From Lepidurus packardi (lineage: Eukaryota; Arthropoda; Branchiopoda; Notostraca; Triopsidae): a stretch of DNA of 64,000 nt. The stretch lies in NCBI GenBank assembly GCA_023053545.1, contig JAKZAN010000067.1, forward strand, positions 124,001 to 188,000. Reading direction: 5' to 3'. Positions 10,869 through 25,000 of the stretch are shown one piece after another (the stretch's first letter is position 1; the number at the start of each line of letters is the position of its first letter). The notes under the pieces are model-generated. The model was not told the origin of the DNA. It ran no database searches and saw only the letters and a list, made by a program, of their open reading frames with translations. The translations under genes were made by a program, and so were the position numbers.

Positions 10869-13800
10869 TTCTTTAGGATTGATTGAATTCCTTTCTTACG
10901 GAATTAATTCCTTACGGACTGAATGAATTCCTTACGGACTGAACTAATTTCATACGGACTGAATTAATTCATTACGGACTTAATTAATTAATTACGGACT
11001 GAATTAATTCCTTACGGACTGAATTATTTCCTTTCGGACTTAATTAATTCCTTACGTACTTAATTAATTCCTTACGGTCTGAATTAATTCCGTACGGATT
11101 TTATTAATTCCTTACGGACTGAATTAATTCATTACGGACTTAATTAATCCATTACGGACTGAATTATTTCCTTACGAACTGAAGTTATTCCTTACGGACT
11201 GAATTAATTACTTACGGACTAAATTATTTCCTTACGTACTGAAATAATTCCTTACGGACTGAATTAATTCCTTACGGACTGAATTAATTCCTTACGGACT
11301 GAATTAATTCCTTAATTAATTCCTTACGGACTGAATTAATTTCATACGGACTGCATTAATTACTTACGGACTGAATTATTTCCTTACGTACTGAAGTTAT
11401 TCCTTACGGACTGAATTAATACCTTACGGACTGAATTAAATCCTTACGGACAGAATTAATTCCTTACGAACTGAATTAATTCCTTACGGACTGAATTAAT
11501 TCCTTACGGACTGAATTAATTCCTTACGGACTGAATTAATTCTTTACGGACTGAATTAATTCCTTAATTAATTCCTTACGGACTGAATTAATTTCATACA
11601 GACTGAATTAATTTCACAGGGACTGAATTAATTCATTTCGGACTTAATTAATCGATTACGGACTGAAATAATTCCTCACGTAATGAACTTATTCCTTACG
11701 GACTGGATTAATTCCTTACGGACTGAATTAATTCCTTACGGACTGAATTAATTCCTTACCTACTGAATTAATACCTTACGGACTGAATTAAATCCTTACG
11801 GACAGAATTAATTCCTTACGGACTTAATGAATTCCTTACGGACTGAATTAATTCATTACGGACTGAATTAATTCCTTACGGACTGAATTAATTCCTTACG
11901 GACTGAATTAATTCCTTACGGACTGAATTAATTTTTTACGGACTGAATTATTTCCTTACGGACTGAATTAATTCTTTAGGATTGATTGAATTCCTTTCTT
12001 ACTGAATAAATTCCTTACGGACTGAATTAATTCCTTAATTAATTCCTTACGGACTGAATTAAATTCATACGGACTGAATTAATTCATTACGGAATTGATT
12101 AATCCATTACGGACAGAATTAATGCCTTACGTACTGAACTTATTCCTTACGGACTGAATTAATTCCTTACGGACTGAATTAATTCCTTACGGACTGAATT
12201 AATTCCTTACGGACTGAATTAATTCCTTACGGACTTAATTAATTCCTTACGGACTGAATTAATTCCTTACGGACTGAATTACTTCCTTACGGACTGAATT
12301 AATTCTTTAGGATTGATTGAATTCCTTTCTTACGGAATTAATTCCTTACGGACTGAATGAATTCCTTACGGACTGAACTAATTTCATACGGACTGAATTA
12401 ATTCATTACGGACTTAATTAATTTATTACGGACTGAATTAATTCCTTACGGACTGAATTATTTCCTTTCGGACTTAATTAATTCCTTACGGTCTGAATTA
12501 ATTCCGTACGGATTTTATTAATTCCTTACGGACTGAATTAATTCATTACGGACTTAATTAATCCATTACGGACTGAATTATTTCCTTACGAACTGAAGTT
12601 ATTCCTTACGGACTGAATTAATTACTTACGGACTAAATTATTTCCTTACGTACTGAAATAATTCCTTACGGACTGAATTAATTCCTTACGGATTGAATTA
12701 ATTCCTTACGGACTGAATTAATTCCTTAATTAATTCCTTACGGACTGAATTAATTTCATACGGACTGCATTAATTACTTACGGACTGAATTATTTCCTTA
12801 CGTACTAAAGTTATTCCTTACGGACTGAATTAATACCTTACGGACTGAATTAAATCCTTACGGACAGAATTAATTCCTTACGAACTGAATTAATTCCTTA
12901 CGGACTGAATTAATTCCTTACGGACTGAATTAATTCCTTACGGACTGAATTAATTCTTTACGGACTGAAATAATTCCTTAATTAATTCCTTACGGACTGA
13001 ATTAATTTCATACAGACTGAATTAATTTCACAGGGACTGAATTAATTCATTTCGGACTTAATTAATCGATTACGGACTGAAATAATTCCTCACGTAATGA
13101 ACTTATTCCTTACGGACTGGATTAATTCCTTACGGACTGAATTAATTCCTTACGGACTGAATTAATTCCTTACCTACTGAATTAATACCTTACGGACTGA
13201 ATTAAATCCTTACGGACTGAATTAATTCCTTACGGACTTAATGAATTCCTTACGGACTGAATTAATTCATTACGGACTGAATTAATTCCTTACGGACTGA
13301 ATTAATTCCTTACGGACTGAATTAATTCCTTACGGACTGAATTAATTTTTTACGGACTGAATTATTTCCTTACGGACTGAATTAATTCTTTAGGATTGAT
13401 TGAATTCCTTTCTTACTGAATAAATTCCTTACGGACTGAATTAATTCCTTAATTAATTCCTTACGGACTGAATTAAATTCATACGGACTGAATTAATTCA
13501 TTACGGAATTGATTAATCCATTACGGACAGAATTAATGCCTTACGTACTGAACTTATTCCTTACGGACTGAATTAATTCCTTACGGACTGAATTAATTCC
13601 TTACGGACTGAATTAATTCCTTACGGACTGAATTAATTCCTTACGGACTTAATTAATTCCTTACGGACTGAATTAATTCCTTACGGACTGAATTACTTCC
13701 TTACGGACTGAATTAATTCTTTAGGATTGATTGAATTCCTTTCTTACGGAATTAATTCCTTACGGACTGAATGAATTCCTTACGGACTGAACTAATTTCA

Positions 13801-14600
13801 TACGGACTGAATTAATTCATTACGGACTTAATTAATTTATTACGGACTGAATTAATTCCTTACGGACTGAATTATTTCCTTTCGGACTTAATTAATTCCT
13901 TACGGTCTGAATTAATTCCGTACGGATTTTATTAATTCCTTACGGACTGAATTAATTCATTACGGACTTAATTAATCCATTACGGACTGAATTATTTCCT
14001 TACGAACTGAAGTTATTCCTTACGGACTGAATTAATTACTTACGGACTAAATTATTTCCTTACGTACTGAAATAATTCCTTACGGACTGAATTAATTCCT
14101 TACGGATTGAATTAATTCCTTACGGACTGAATTAATTCCTTAATTAATTCCTTACGGACTGAATTAATTTCATACGGACTGCATTAATTACTTACGGACT
14201 GAATTATTTCCTTACGTACTAAAGTTATTCCTTACGGACTGAATTAATACCTTACGGACTGAATTAAATCCTTACGGACAGAATTAATTCCTTACGAACT
14301 GAATTAATTCCTTACGGACTGAATTAATTCCTTACGGACTGAATTAATTCCTTACGGACTGAATTAATTCTTTACGGACTGAAATAATTCCTTAATTAAT
14401 TCCTTACGGACTGAATTAATTTCATACAGACTGAATTCATTTCACAGGGACTGAATTAATTCATTTCGGACTTAATTAATCGATTACGGACTGAAATAAT
14501 TCCTCACGTAATGAACTTATTCTTTACGGACTGGATTAATTCCTTACGGACTGAATTAATTCCTTACGGACTGAATTAATTCCTTACGGACTGAATTAAT
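10869..14600. repeat. 1,434/1,414-bp HOR, about 2.6 copies
   Basis: The TTACGGAATT subtype of the GGATTGATTG module begins at 10869, 12303 and 13717. The other subtype repeats at 11972/13386, GGAATTGATT at 12091/13505, and TTTCACAGGGAC at 11611, 13025 and 14439. All later spacings are exactly 1,414 bp. The first copy is 1,434 bp because it keeps one extra monomer, GTACTTAATT, before GGTCTG near 11055. The 1,414-bp unit fits 72 monomers with three 12-bp units and two 19-bp monomers (1,440 minus 26). The third copy breaks off near 14600, after the AATACC monomer. Confidence 0.9.
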
Positions 14601-15960
14601 ACCTTACGGACTGAATTAATTCCTTACGGACTGAATTAATTCATTATGGACTTAATTAATTCCGTTAGGAATGAATGAATTAATTACGGACTGAATTAAT
14701 TCCTTACGTACTGAACTTATTCCTTACGGACTGAATTAATTCCTTACGGACTGAATTAATTCCTTACGGACTGAATTATTTCCTTACGGACTGAATTAAT
14801 TCTTTAGGATTGATTGAATTCCTTTCTTACTGAATAAATTCTTTACGGACTGAATTAATTCCTTAATTAATAACTTACGGACTGAATTAATTCATTACGG
14901 ACTTAATTAATTTATTACGGACTGAATTAATTCCTTACGGACTGAATTATTTCCTTTCGGACTTAATTAATTCCTTACGGTCTGAATTAATTCCGTACGG
15001 ATTTTATTAATTCCTTACGGACTGAATTAATTCATTACGGACTTAATTAATCCATTACGGACTGAATTATTTCCTTACGAACTGAAGTTATTCCTTACGG
15101 ACTGAATTAATTACTTACGGACTAAATTATTTCCTTACGTACTGAAATAATTCCTTACGGACTGAATTAATTCCTTACGGATTGAATTAATTCCTTACGG
15201 ACTGAATTAATTCCTTAATTAATTCCTTACGGACTGAATTAATTTCATACGGACTGCATTAATTACTTACGGACTGAATTATTTCCTTACGTACTAAAGT
15301 TATTCCTTACGGACTGAATTAATACCTTACGGACTGAATTAAATCCTTACGGACAGAATTAATTCCTTACGAACTGAATTAATTCCTTACGGACTGAATT
15401 AATTCCTTACGGACTGAATTAATTCCTTACGGACTGAATTAATTCTTTACGGACTGAAATAATTCCTTAATTAATTCCTTACGGACTGAATTAATTTCAT
15501 ACAGACTGAATTCATTTCACAGGGACTGAATTAATTCATTTCGGACTTAATTAATCGATTACGGACTGAAATAATTCCTCACGTAATGAACTTATTCTTT
15601 ACGGACTGGATTAATTCCTTACGGACTGAATTAATTCCTTACGGACTGAATTAATTCCTTACGGACTGAATTAATACCTTACGGACTGAATTAATTCCTT
15701 ACGGACTGAATTAATTCATTATGGACTTAATTAATTCCGTTAGGAATGAATGAATTAATTACGGACTGAATTAATTCCTTACGTACTGAACTTATTCCTT
15801 ACGGACTGAATTAATTCCTTACGGACTGAATTAATTCCTTACGGACTGAATTATTTCCTTACGGACTGAATTAATTCTTTAGGATTGATTGAATTCCTTT
15901 CTTACTGAATAAATTCTTTACGGACTGAATTAATTCCTTAATTAATAACTTACGGACTGA
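13800..15960. repeat. 1,075-bp derivative HOR, two copies
   Basis: TTTCACAGGGAC at 14439 and 15514, CCGTTAGG near 14663 and 15738, and the GGATTGATTG module at 14800 and 15875 all recur at exactly 1,075 bp. The unit looks like the 1,414-bp HOR with part of it replaced by a CCGTTAGG segment. The junction TTAATTAATAACTTACGG at 14864 and 15939 is where it re-enters the parent sequence. The length fits 55 units with three 12-bp units and one 19-bp monomer (1,100 minus 25). CCGTTAGG differs from the usual CCGTAAGG by one base. Confidence 0.87.
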
Positions 15961-18900
15961 ATTAAATTCATACGGACTGAATTAATTCATTACGGACTGA
16001 ATTAATTCCTTACGGACTGAATTAGTTCCTTACGGACTGAATTAATTCTTTAGGATTGATTGAATTCCTTTCTTACGGAATTAATTCCTTACGGACTGAA
16101 TGAATTCCTTACGGACTGAATTAATTTCATACGGACTGAGTTAATTCATTACGGACTTAATTAATTTATTACGGACTGAATTAATTCCTTACGGACTGAA
16201 TCAATTCCTTTCGGACTTAATTAATTCCTTACGTACTTAATTAATTCCTTACGGTCTGAATTAATTCCGTACGGATTTTATTAATTCCTTACGGACTGAA
16301 TTAATTCATTACGGACTTAATTAATCCATTACGGACTGAATTATTTCCTTACGAATTGAAGTTATTCCTTACGGACTGAATTAATTACTTACGGACTGCA
16401 TTAATTCCTTACGTACTGAATTAATTCCTTACGAACTGAATTAATTCCTTACGGAATGAATTAATTCCTTACGGACTGAATTAATTCCTTAATTAATTCC
16501 TTACGGACTGAATTAATTTCATACGGACTGAATTAATTACTTACGGACTGAATTATTTCCTTACGTACTGAAGTTATTCCTTACGGACTGAATTAATACC
16601 TTACGGACTGAATTAAATCCTTACGGACTGAATTAATTCCTTACGGACTTAATTAATTCCTTACGGACTTAATTAATTCCTTACGGACTAAATTAATTCC
16701 TTACGGACTGTATTAAATTCCTTACGGACTGAATTAATTCCTTACGGACTGAATTAATTCCTTACGGAATGAATTAATTCCTTACGGACTGAATTAATTC
16801 CTTACGGACTGAATTAATTCCTTAATTAATTCCTTACGGACTGAATTAATTTCATACGGATTGAATTAATTTCACACGGACTGAATTAATTCATTTCGGA
16901 CTTAATTAATCGATTACGGACTGAAATAATTCCTCACGTAATGAACTTATTCCTTACGGACTGGATTAATTCCTTACGGACTGAATTAATTCCTTACGGA
17001 CTGAATTAATTCCTTACGGACTGAATTAATTCCTTACGGACTGAATTAATACCTTACGGACTGAATTAAATCCTAACGGACTGAATTAATTCCTTACGGA
17101 CTGAATAAATTCCTTACGGACTTAATTAATTCCTTACGGACTGAATTAAATTCATACGGACTGAATTTATTCATTACGGACTGAATTAATTCCTTACGGA
17201 CTGAATTAGTTCCTTACGGACTGAATTAATTCTTTAGGATTGATTGAATTCCTTTCTTACGGAATTAATTCCTTACGGACTGAATGAATTCCTTACGGAC
17301 TGAATTAATTTCATACGGACTGAGTTAATTCATTACGGACTGAATCAATTCCTTTCGGACTTAATTAATTCCTTACGTACTTAATTAATTCCTTACGGTC
17401 TGAATTAATTCCGTACGGATTTTATTAATTCCTTACGGACTGAATTAATTCATTACGGACTTAATTAATCCATTACGGACTGAATTATTTCCTTACGAAT
17501 TGAAGTTATTCCTTACGGACTGAATTAATTACTTACGGACTGCATTAATTCCTTACGGAATGAATTAATTCCTTACGGACTGAATTAATTCCTTAATTAA
17601 TTCCTTACGGACTGAATTAATTTCATACGGACTGAATTAATTACTTACGGACTGAATTATTTCCTTACGTACTGAAGTTATTCCTTACGGACTGAATTAA
17701 TACCTTACGGACTGAATTAAATCCTTACGGACTGAATTAATTCCTTACGGACTTAATTAATTCCTTACGGACTTAATTAATTCCTTACGGACTAAATTAA
17801 TTCCTTACGGACTGTATTAATTCCTTACGGACTGAATTAAATTCATACGGACTGAATTTATTCATTACGGACTGAATTAATTCCTTACGGACTGAATTAA
17901 TTCCTTACGGACTGAATTAATTCCTTACGGACTGAATTAATACCTTACGGACTGAATTAAATCCTAACGGACTGAATTAATTCCTTACGGACTGAATAAA
18001 TTCCTTACGGACTTAATTAATTCCTTACGGACTGAATTAAATTCATACGGACTGAATTTATTCATTACGGACTGAATTAATTCCTTACGGACTGAATTAG
18101 TTCCTTACGGACTGAATTAATTCTTTAGGATTGATTGAATTCCTTTCTTACGGAATTAATTCCTTACGGACTGAATGAATTCCTTACGGACTGAATTAAT
18201 TTCATACGGACTGAGTTAATTCATTACGGACTGAATCAATTCCTTTCGGACTTAATTAATTCCTTACGTACTTAATTAATTCCTTACGGTCTGAATTAAT
18301 TCCGTACGGATTTTATTAATTCCTTACGGACTGAATTAATTCATTACGGACTTAATTAATCCATTACGGACTGAATTATTTCCTTACGAATTGAAGTTAT
18401 TCCTTACGGACTGAATTAATTACTTACGGACTGCATTAATTCCTTACGGAATGAATTAATTCCTTACGGACTGAATTAATTCCTTAATTAATTCCTTACG
18501 GACTGAATTAATTTCATACGGACTGAATTAATTACTTACGGACTGAATTATTTCCTTACGTACTGAAGTTATTCCTTACGGACTGAATTAATACCTTACG
18601 GACTGAATTAAATCCTTACGGACTGAATTAATTCCTTACGGACTTAATTAATTCCTTACGGACTTAATTAATTCCTTACGGACTAAATTAATTCCTTACG
18701 GACTGTATTAATTCCTTACGGACTGAATTAAATTCATACGGACTGAATTTATTCATTACGGACTGAATTAATTCCTTACGGACTGAATTAGTTCCTTACG
18801 GACTGAATTAATTCTTTAGGATTGATTGAATTCCTTTCTTACGGAATTAATTCCTTACGGACTGAATGAATTCCTTACGGACTGAATTAATTTCATACGG

Positions 18901-19330
18901 ACTGAGTTAATTCATTACGGACTGAATCAATTCCTTTCGGACTTAATTAATTCCTTACGTACTTAATTAATTCCTTACGGTCTGAATTAATTCCGTACGG
19001 ATTTTATTAATTCCTTACGGACTGAATTAATTCATTACGGACTTAATTAATCCATTACGGACTGAATTATTTCCTTACGAATTGAAGTTATTCCTTACGG
19101 ACTGAATTAATTACTTACGGACTGCATTAATTCCTTACGGAATGAATTAATTCCTTACGGACTGAATTAATTCCTTAATTAATTCCTTACGGACTGAATT
19201 AATTTCATACGGACTGAATTAATTACTTACGGACTGAATTATTTCCTTACGTACTGAAGTTATTCCTTACGGACTGAATTAATACCTTACGGACTGAATT
19301 AAATCCTTACGGACTGAATTAATTCCTTAC

Positions 19331-19690
19331 GGACTTAATTAATTCCTTACGGACTTAATTAATTCCTTACGGACTAAATTAATTCCTTACGGACTGTATT
19401 AATTCCTTACGGACTGAATTAATTCCTTACGGACTGAATTAATTCCTTACGGACTTAATTAATTCCTTACGGACTTAATTAATTCCTTACGGACTAAATT
19501 AATTCCTTACGGACTGTATTAATTCCTTACGGACTGAATTAAATCCTTACGGACTGAATTAATTCCTTACGGATTTAATTAATTCCTTACGGACTTAATT
19601 AATTCCTTACGGACTAAATTAATTCCTTACGGACTGTATTAATTCCTTACGGACTGAATTAATTCCTTACGGACTGAATTAATTCCTTAC
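19331..19690. repeat. 120-bp (six-monomer) tandem, three copies
   Basis: The ordered set GGACTTAATT, GGACTTAATT, GGACTAAATT, GGACTGTATT followed by two GAATT monomers repeats in tandem. GGACTGTATT lies at 19391, 19511 and 19631, exactly 120 bp apart. The second copy has AAATCC near its end and the third has GGATTTAATT in place of the first GGACTTAATT. Few differences suggest a recent local expansion inside the 691-bp HOR family. Confidence 0.88.
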
Positions 19691-20609
19691 GGAATGAATT
19701 AATTCCTTACGGACTGAATTAATTCCTTACGGACTGAATTAATTCCTTAATTAATTCCTTACGGACTGAATTAATTTCATACGGATTGAATTAATTTCAC
19801 ACGGACTGAATTAATTCATTTCGGACTTAATTAATCGATTACGGACTGAAATAATTCCTCACGTAATGAACTTATTCCTTACGGACTGGATTAATTCCTT
19901 ACGGACTGAATTAATTCCTTACGGACTGAATTAATTCCTTACGGACTGAATTAATTCCTTACGGACTGAATTAATACCTTACGGACTGAATTAAATCCTT
20001 ACGGACTGAATTAATTCCTTACGGACTGAATAAATTCCTTACGGACTTAATTAATTCCTTACGGACTTAATTAAATTCATACGGACTGAATTAATTCATT
20101 ACGGACTGAATTAATTCCTTACGGACTGAATTAGTTCCTTACGGACTGAATTAATTCTTTAGGATTGATTGAATTCCTTTCTTACGGAATTAATTCCTTA
20201 CGGACTGAATGAATTCCTTACGGACTGAATTAATTTCATACGGACTGAGTTAATTCATTACGGACTTAATTAATTTATTACGGACTGAATTAATTCCTTA
20301 CGGACTGAATCAATTCCTTTCGGACTTAATTAATTCCTTACGTACTTAATTAATTCCTTACGGTCTGAATTAATTCCGTACGGATTTTATTAATTCCTTA
20401 CGGACTGAATTAATTCATTACGGACTTAATTAATCCATTACGGACTGAATTATTTCCTTACGAATTGAAGTTATTCCTTACGGACTGAATTAATTACTTA
20501 CGGACTGCATTAATTCCTTACGGAATGAATTAATTCCTTACGGACTGAATTAATTCCTTAATTAATTCCTTACGGACTGAATTAATTTCATACGGACTGA
20601 ATTAATTAC

Positions 20610-20945
20610 TTACGGACTGAATTATTTCCTTACGTACTGAAGTTATTCCTTACGGACTGAATTAATACCTTACGGACTGAATTAAATCCTTACGGACTGA
20701 ATTAATTCCTTACGGACTTAATTAATTCCTTACGGACTTAATTAATTCCTTACGGACTAAATTAATTCCTTACGGACTGTATTATTTCCTTACGTACTGA
20801 AGTTATTCCTTACGGACTGAATTAATACCTTACGGACTGAATTAAATCCTTACGGACTGAATTAATTCCTTACGGACTTAATTAATTCCTTACGGACTTA
20901 ATTAATTCCTTACGGACTAAATTAATTCCTTACGGACTGTATTAA
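20610..20945. repeat. 160-bp (eight-monomer) tandem duplication
   Basis: The series GTACTGAAGTTATTCC, AATACC, AAATCC, consensus, GGACTTAATT twice, GGACTAAATT, GGACTGTATT occurs twice in a row. GGACTGT lies at 20774 and 20934, exactly 160 bp apart. The join replaces AATTCC after the first GGACTGTATT by ATTTCC, so the crossover joined one monomer to the equivalent position of another. Confidence 0.85.
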
Positions 20946-23499
20946 TTCCTTACGGACTGAATTAATACCTTACGGACTGAATTATTTCCTTACGAATGGA
21001 AGTTATTCCTTACGGACTGAATTAATTACTTACGGACTGCATTAATTCCTTACCGAATGAATTAATTCCTTACGGACTGAATTAATTCCTTAATTAATTC
21101 CTTACGGACTGAATTAATTTCATACGGACTGAATTAATTACTTACGGACTGAATTATTTCCTTACGTACTGAAGTTATTCCTTACGGACTGAATTAATAC
21201 CTTACGGACTGAATTAAATCCTTACGGACTGAATTAATTCCTTACGGACTTAATTAATTCCTTACGGACTTAATTAATTCCTTACGGACTAAATTAATTC
21301 CTTACGGACTGTATTAATTCCTTACGGACTGAATTAATTCCTTACGGACTGAATTAATTCCTTACGGAATGAATTAATTCCTTACGGACTGAATTAATTC
21401 CTTACGGACTGAATTAATTCCTTAATTAATTCCTTACGGACTGAATTAATTTCATACGGACTGACTTAATTTCACACGGACTGAATTAATTCATTTCGGA
21501 CTTAATTAATCGATTACGGACTGAAATAATTCCTCACGTAATGAACTTATTCCTTACGGACTGGATTAATTCCTTACGGACTGAATTAATTCCTTACGGA
21601 CTGAATTAATTCCTTACGGACTGAATTAATTCCTTACGGACTGAATTAATACCTTACGGACTGAATTAATACCTTACGGACTGAATTAAATCCTTACGGA
21701 CTGAATTAATTCCTTACGGAATTAATTAATTCCTTACGGACTTAATTAATTCCTTACGGACTAAATTAATTCCTTACGGACTGTATTAATTCCTTACGGA
21801 CTGAATTAATTCCTTACGGACTGTATTAATTCCTTACGGACTGAATTAATTCCTTACGGACTGAATTAATTCCTTACGGAATGAATTAATTCCTTACGGA
21901 CTGAATTAATTCCTTACGGACTGAATTAATTCCTTAATTAATTCCTTACGGACTGAATTAATTTCATACGGACTGAATTAATTTCACACGGACTGAATTA
22001 ATTCATTTCGGACTTAATTAATCGATTACGGACTGAAATAATTCCTCACGTAATGAACTTATTCCTTACGGACTGGATTAATTCCTTACGGACTGAATTA
22101 ATTCCTTACGGACTGAATAAATTCCTTACGGACTTAATTAATTCCGAACGGACTTAATTAATTCCTTACGGACTTAATTAATTCCTTACGGACTGAATTA
22201 ATTCCTTACGGACTGAATTAGTTCCTTACGGACTGAATTAATTCTTTAGGATTGATTGAATTCCTTTCTTACGGAATTAATTCCTTACGGACTGAATGAA
22301 TTCCTTACGGACTGAATTAATTTCATACGGACTGAGTTAATTCATTACGGACTTAATTAATTTATTACGGACTGAATTAATTCCTTACGGACTGAATCAA
22401 TTCCTTTCGGACTTAATTAATTCCTTATGTACTTAATTAATTCCTTACGGTCTGAATTAATTCCGTACGGATTTTATTAATTCCTTACGGACTGAATTAA
22501 TTCATTACGGACTTAATTAATCCATTACGGACTGAATTATTTCCTTACGAATTGAAGTTATTCCTTACGGACTGAATTAATTACTTACGGACTGCATTAA
22601 TTCCTTACCGAATGAATTAATTCCTTACGGACTGAATTAATTCCTTAATTAATTCCTTACGGACTGAATTAATTTCATACGGACTGAATTAATTACTTAC
22701 GGACTGAATTATTTCCTTACGTACTGAAGTTATTCCTTACGGACTGAATTAATACCTTACGGACTGAATTAAATCCTTACGGACTGAATTAATTCCTTAC
22801 GGACTTAATTAATTCCTTACGGACTTAATTAATTCCTTACGGACTAAATTAATTCCTTACGGACTGTATTAATTCCTTACGGACTGAATTAATTCCTTAC
22901 GGACTGAATTAATTCCTTACGGAATGAATTAATTCCTTACGGACTGAATTAATTCCTTACGGACTGAATTAATTCCTTAATTAATTCCTTACGGACTGAA
23001 TTAATTTCATACGGACTGAATTAATTTCACACGGACTGAATTAATTCATTTCGGACTTAATTAATCGATTACGGACTGAAATAATTCCTCACGTAATGAA
23101 CTTATTCCTTACGGACTGGATTAATTCCTTACGGACTGAATTAATTCCTTACGGACTAAATTAATTCCTTACGGACTGTATTAATTCCTTACGGACTGAA
23201 TTAATTCCTTACGGACTGAATTAATTCCTTACGGAATGAATTAATTCCTTACGGACTGAATTAATTCCTTACGGACTGAATTAATTCCTTAATTAATTCC
23301 TTACGGACTGAATTAATTTCATACGGACTGAATTAATTTCACACGGACTGAATTAATTCATTTCGGACTTAATTAATCGATTACGGACTGAAATAATTCC
23401 TCACGTAATGAATTAATTCCTTACGGACTGAATTAATTCCTTACGGACTGAATTAATTCCTTACGGACTGAATTAATACCTTACGGACTGAATTAAATC

Positions 23500-25000
23500 C
23501 TTACGGACTGAATTAATTCCTTACGGACTTAATGAATTCCTTACGGACTGAATTAATTCATTACGGACTGAATTAATTCCTTACGGGCTGAATTAATTCC
23601 TTACGGACTGAATTAATTCCTTACGGACTGAATTAATTCATTATGGACTTAATTAATTCCGTAAGGAATGAATGAATTAATTACGGACTGAATTAATTCC
23701 TTACGGACTTAATTAATTCCTTACGGACTGAATTAATTCCTTACGGACTGAATTAATTCCTTACGGACTGAATTAGTTCCTTACGGACTGAATTAATTCT
23801 TTAGGATTGATTGAATACCTTTCTTACTGAATAAATTCCTTACGGAATGAATTAATTCCTTAATTAATTCCTTACGGACTGAATTAATTCCTTACGGACT
23901 GAATTAGTTCTTTACGTACTGAATTAGTTCCTTACGGACTGAATTAACTACTTAGGGACTGAATTAATTTCTTTACGGACTTAATTAATTCCTTAATTAA
24001 TTCCTTACGGACTGAATTAATTTCATACTGACTGAATTAATTACTTACGGACTGAATTATTTCCTTACGTACTGAAGTTATTCCTTACGGACTGAATAAT
24101 TCCTTTCGGAGTGAATTAATTCCTTACGGACTGAATTAATATATTACGGACTGAATTAAATCCTTACGGACTGAATAAATTCCTTACGGACTTAATTAAT
24201 TCCTTACGGACTTAATTAATTCCTTACGGACTTAATTAATTCCTTACGGACTGAATTAATACCTTACGGACTGAATTAAATCCTTACGGACAGAATTAAT
24301 TCCTTACGAACTGAATTAATTTCTTACGGACTGAATTAATTCCTTACGGACTGAATTAATTCATTACGGACTTAATTAAATCCTTACAGACTGAATTAAT
24401 TCCTTATGGACTTAATTAATTCCGTAAGTAATGAATTAATTAATTAAGGACTGAAATAATTCCTTACGGACTGAATTAATTCCTTACGGACTTAATTAAT
24501 CGATTACGGACTGAATTAAATCCTTACGGACTGAATTAATTCCTTACGGACTGAATTAGTTCCTTACGGACTGAATTAATTCCTTAATTAATTCCTTACG
24601 GACTGAATTATTTTCATACGGACTGAATTAATTACTTACGGACTGATTTATTTCCTTACGTACTGAAGTTATTCCTTACGGACTGAATTAATACCTTACG
24701 GACTGAATTAAATCCTTACGGACAGAATTAATTCCTTACGAACTGAATTAATACCTTACGGACTGAATTAAATCCTTACGGACAGAATTAATTCCTTACG
24801 AACTGAATTAATTCCTTACGGACTGAATTAATTCCTTACGGACTGAATTAATTCATTACGGACTTAATTAAATCCTTTCAGACTGAATTAATTCCTTATG
24901 GACTTAATTAATTCTGTAAGGAATGAATTAATTAATTACGGACTGAAATAATTCCTTACGGACTGAATTAATTCCTTACGGACTGAATTAATACCTTAAT
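23500..25000. repeat. Irregular transition block
   Basis: This stretch mixes family I and family II monomers without a clear long period. It holds the last GGATTGATTG module (23797, with GAATACC in place of GAATTCC) before a 12-kb gap. It also has a 12-bp short unit followed unusually by consensus near 23855, a CTACTTAGGGACTG variant near 23948, a 21-bp monomer ending TTTCTTTAC near 23965, and a CCGTAAGT variant of the CCGTAAGG module near 24423. A 60-bp tandem (AATACC, AAATCC, GGACAG) is at 24681-24800. Nothing here departs from satellite sequence. Confidence 0.8.
24681..24800. repeat. 60-bp (three-monomer) tandem duplication
   Basis: The ordered triplet AATACC monomer, AAATCC monomer, GGACAG monomer is present twice in direct succession; GACAGAATTA lies at 24721 and 24781. 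Elsewhere this triplet is single and followed by GAACTGAATT with AATTCC. It is the shortest clear HOR expansion in the window. Confidence 0.85.

Larger units (their letters stand above)
16046..23500. repeat. 691/891-bp HOR region with nested duplications
   Basis: The TTACGGAATT-subtype module starts at 16046, 17230, 18121, 18812, 20155 and 22242. The interval 18121-18811 (691 bp, 35 units minus 9) is followed directly by a near-identical copy from 18812. The preceding 891-bp interval is the same unit plus ten extra monomers. GGATTTTA at 17417, 18308 and 18999 confirms the 891 and 691 spacings. Characteristic variants are GAGTTAATTC, GAATCAATTCC, GGACTGTATT, GGACTGCATT and GAATTGAAGTTATTCC. 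The intervals from 19.5 kb on contain local expansions listed separately. Confidence 0.85.

Noticed and set aside
23940-23970. Telomere-like TTAGGG
   Set aside because: A single TTAGGG inside a variant monomer (also near 36160 and 36361) is not tandem and arises by substitution of TTACGG.
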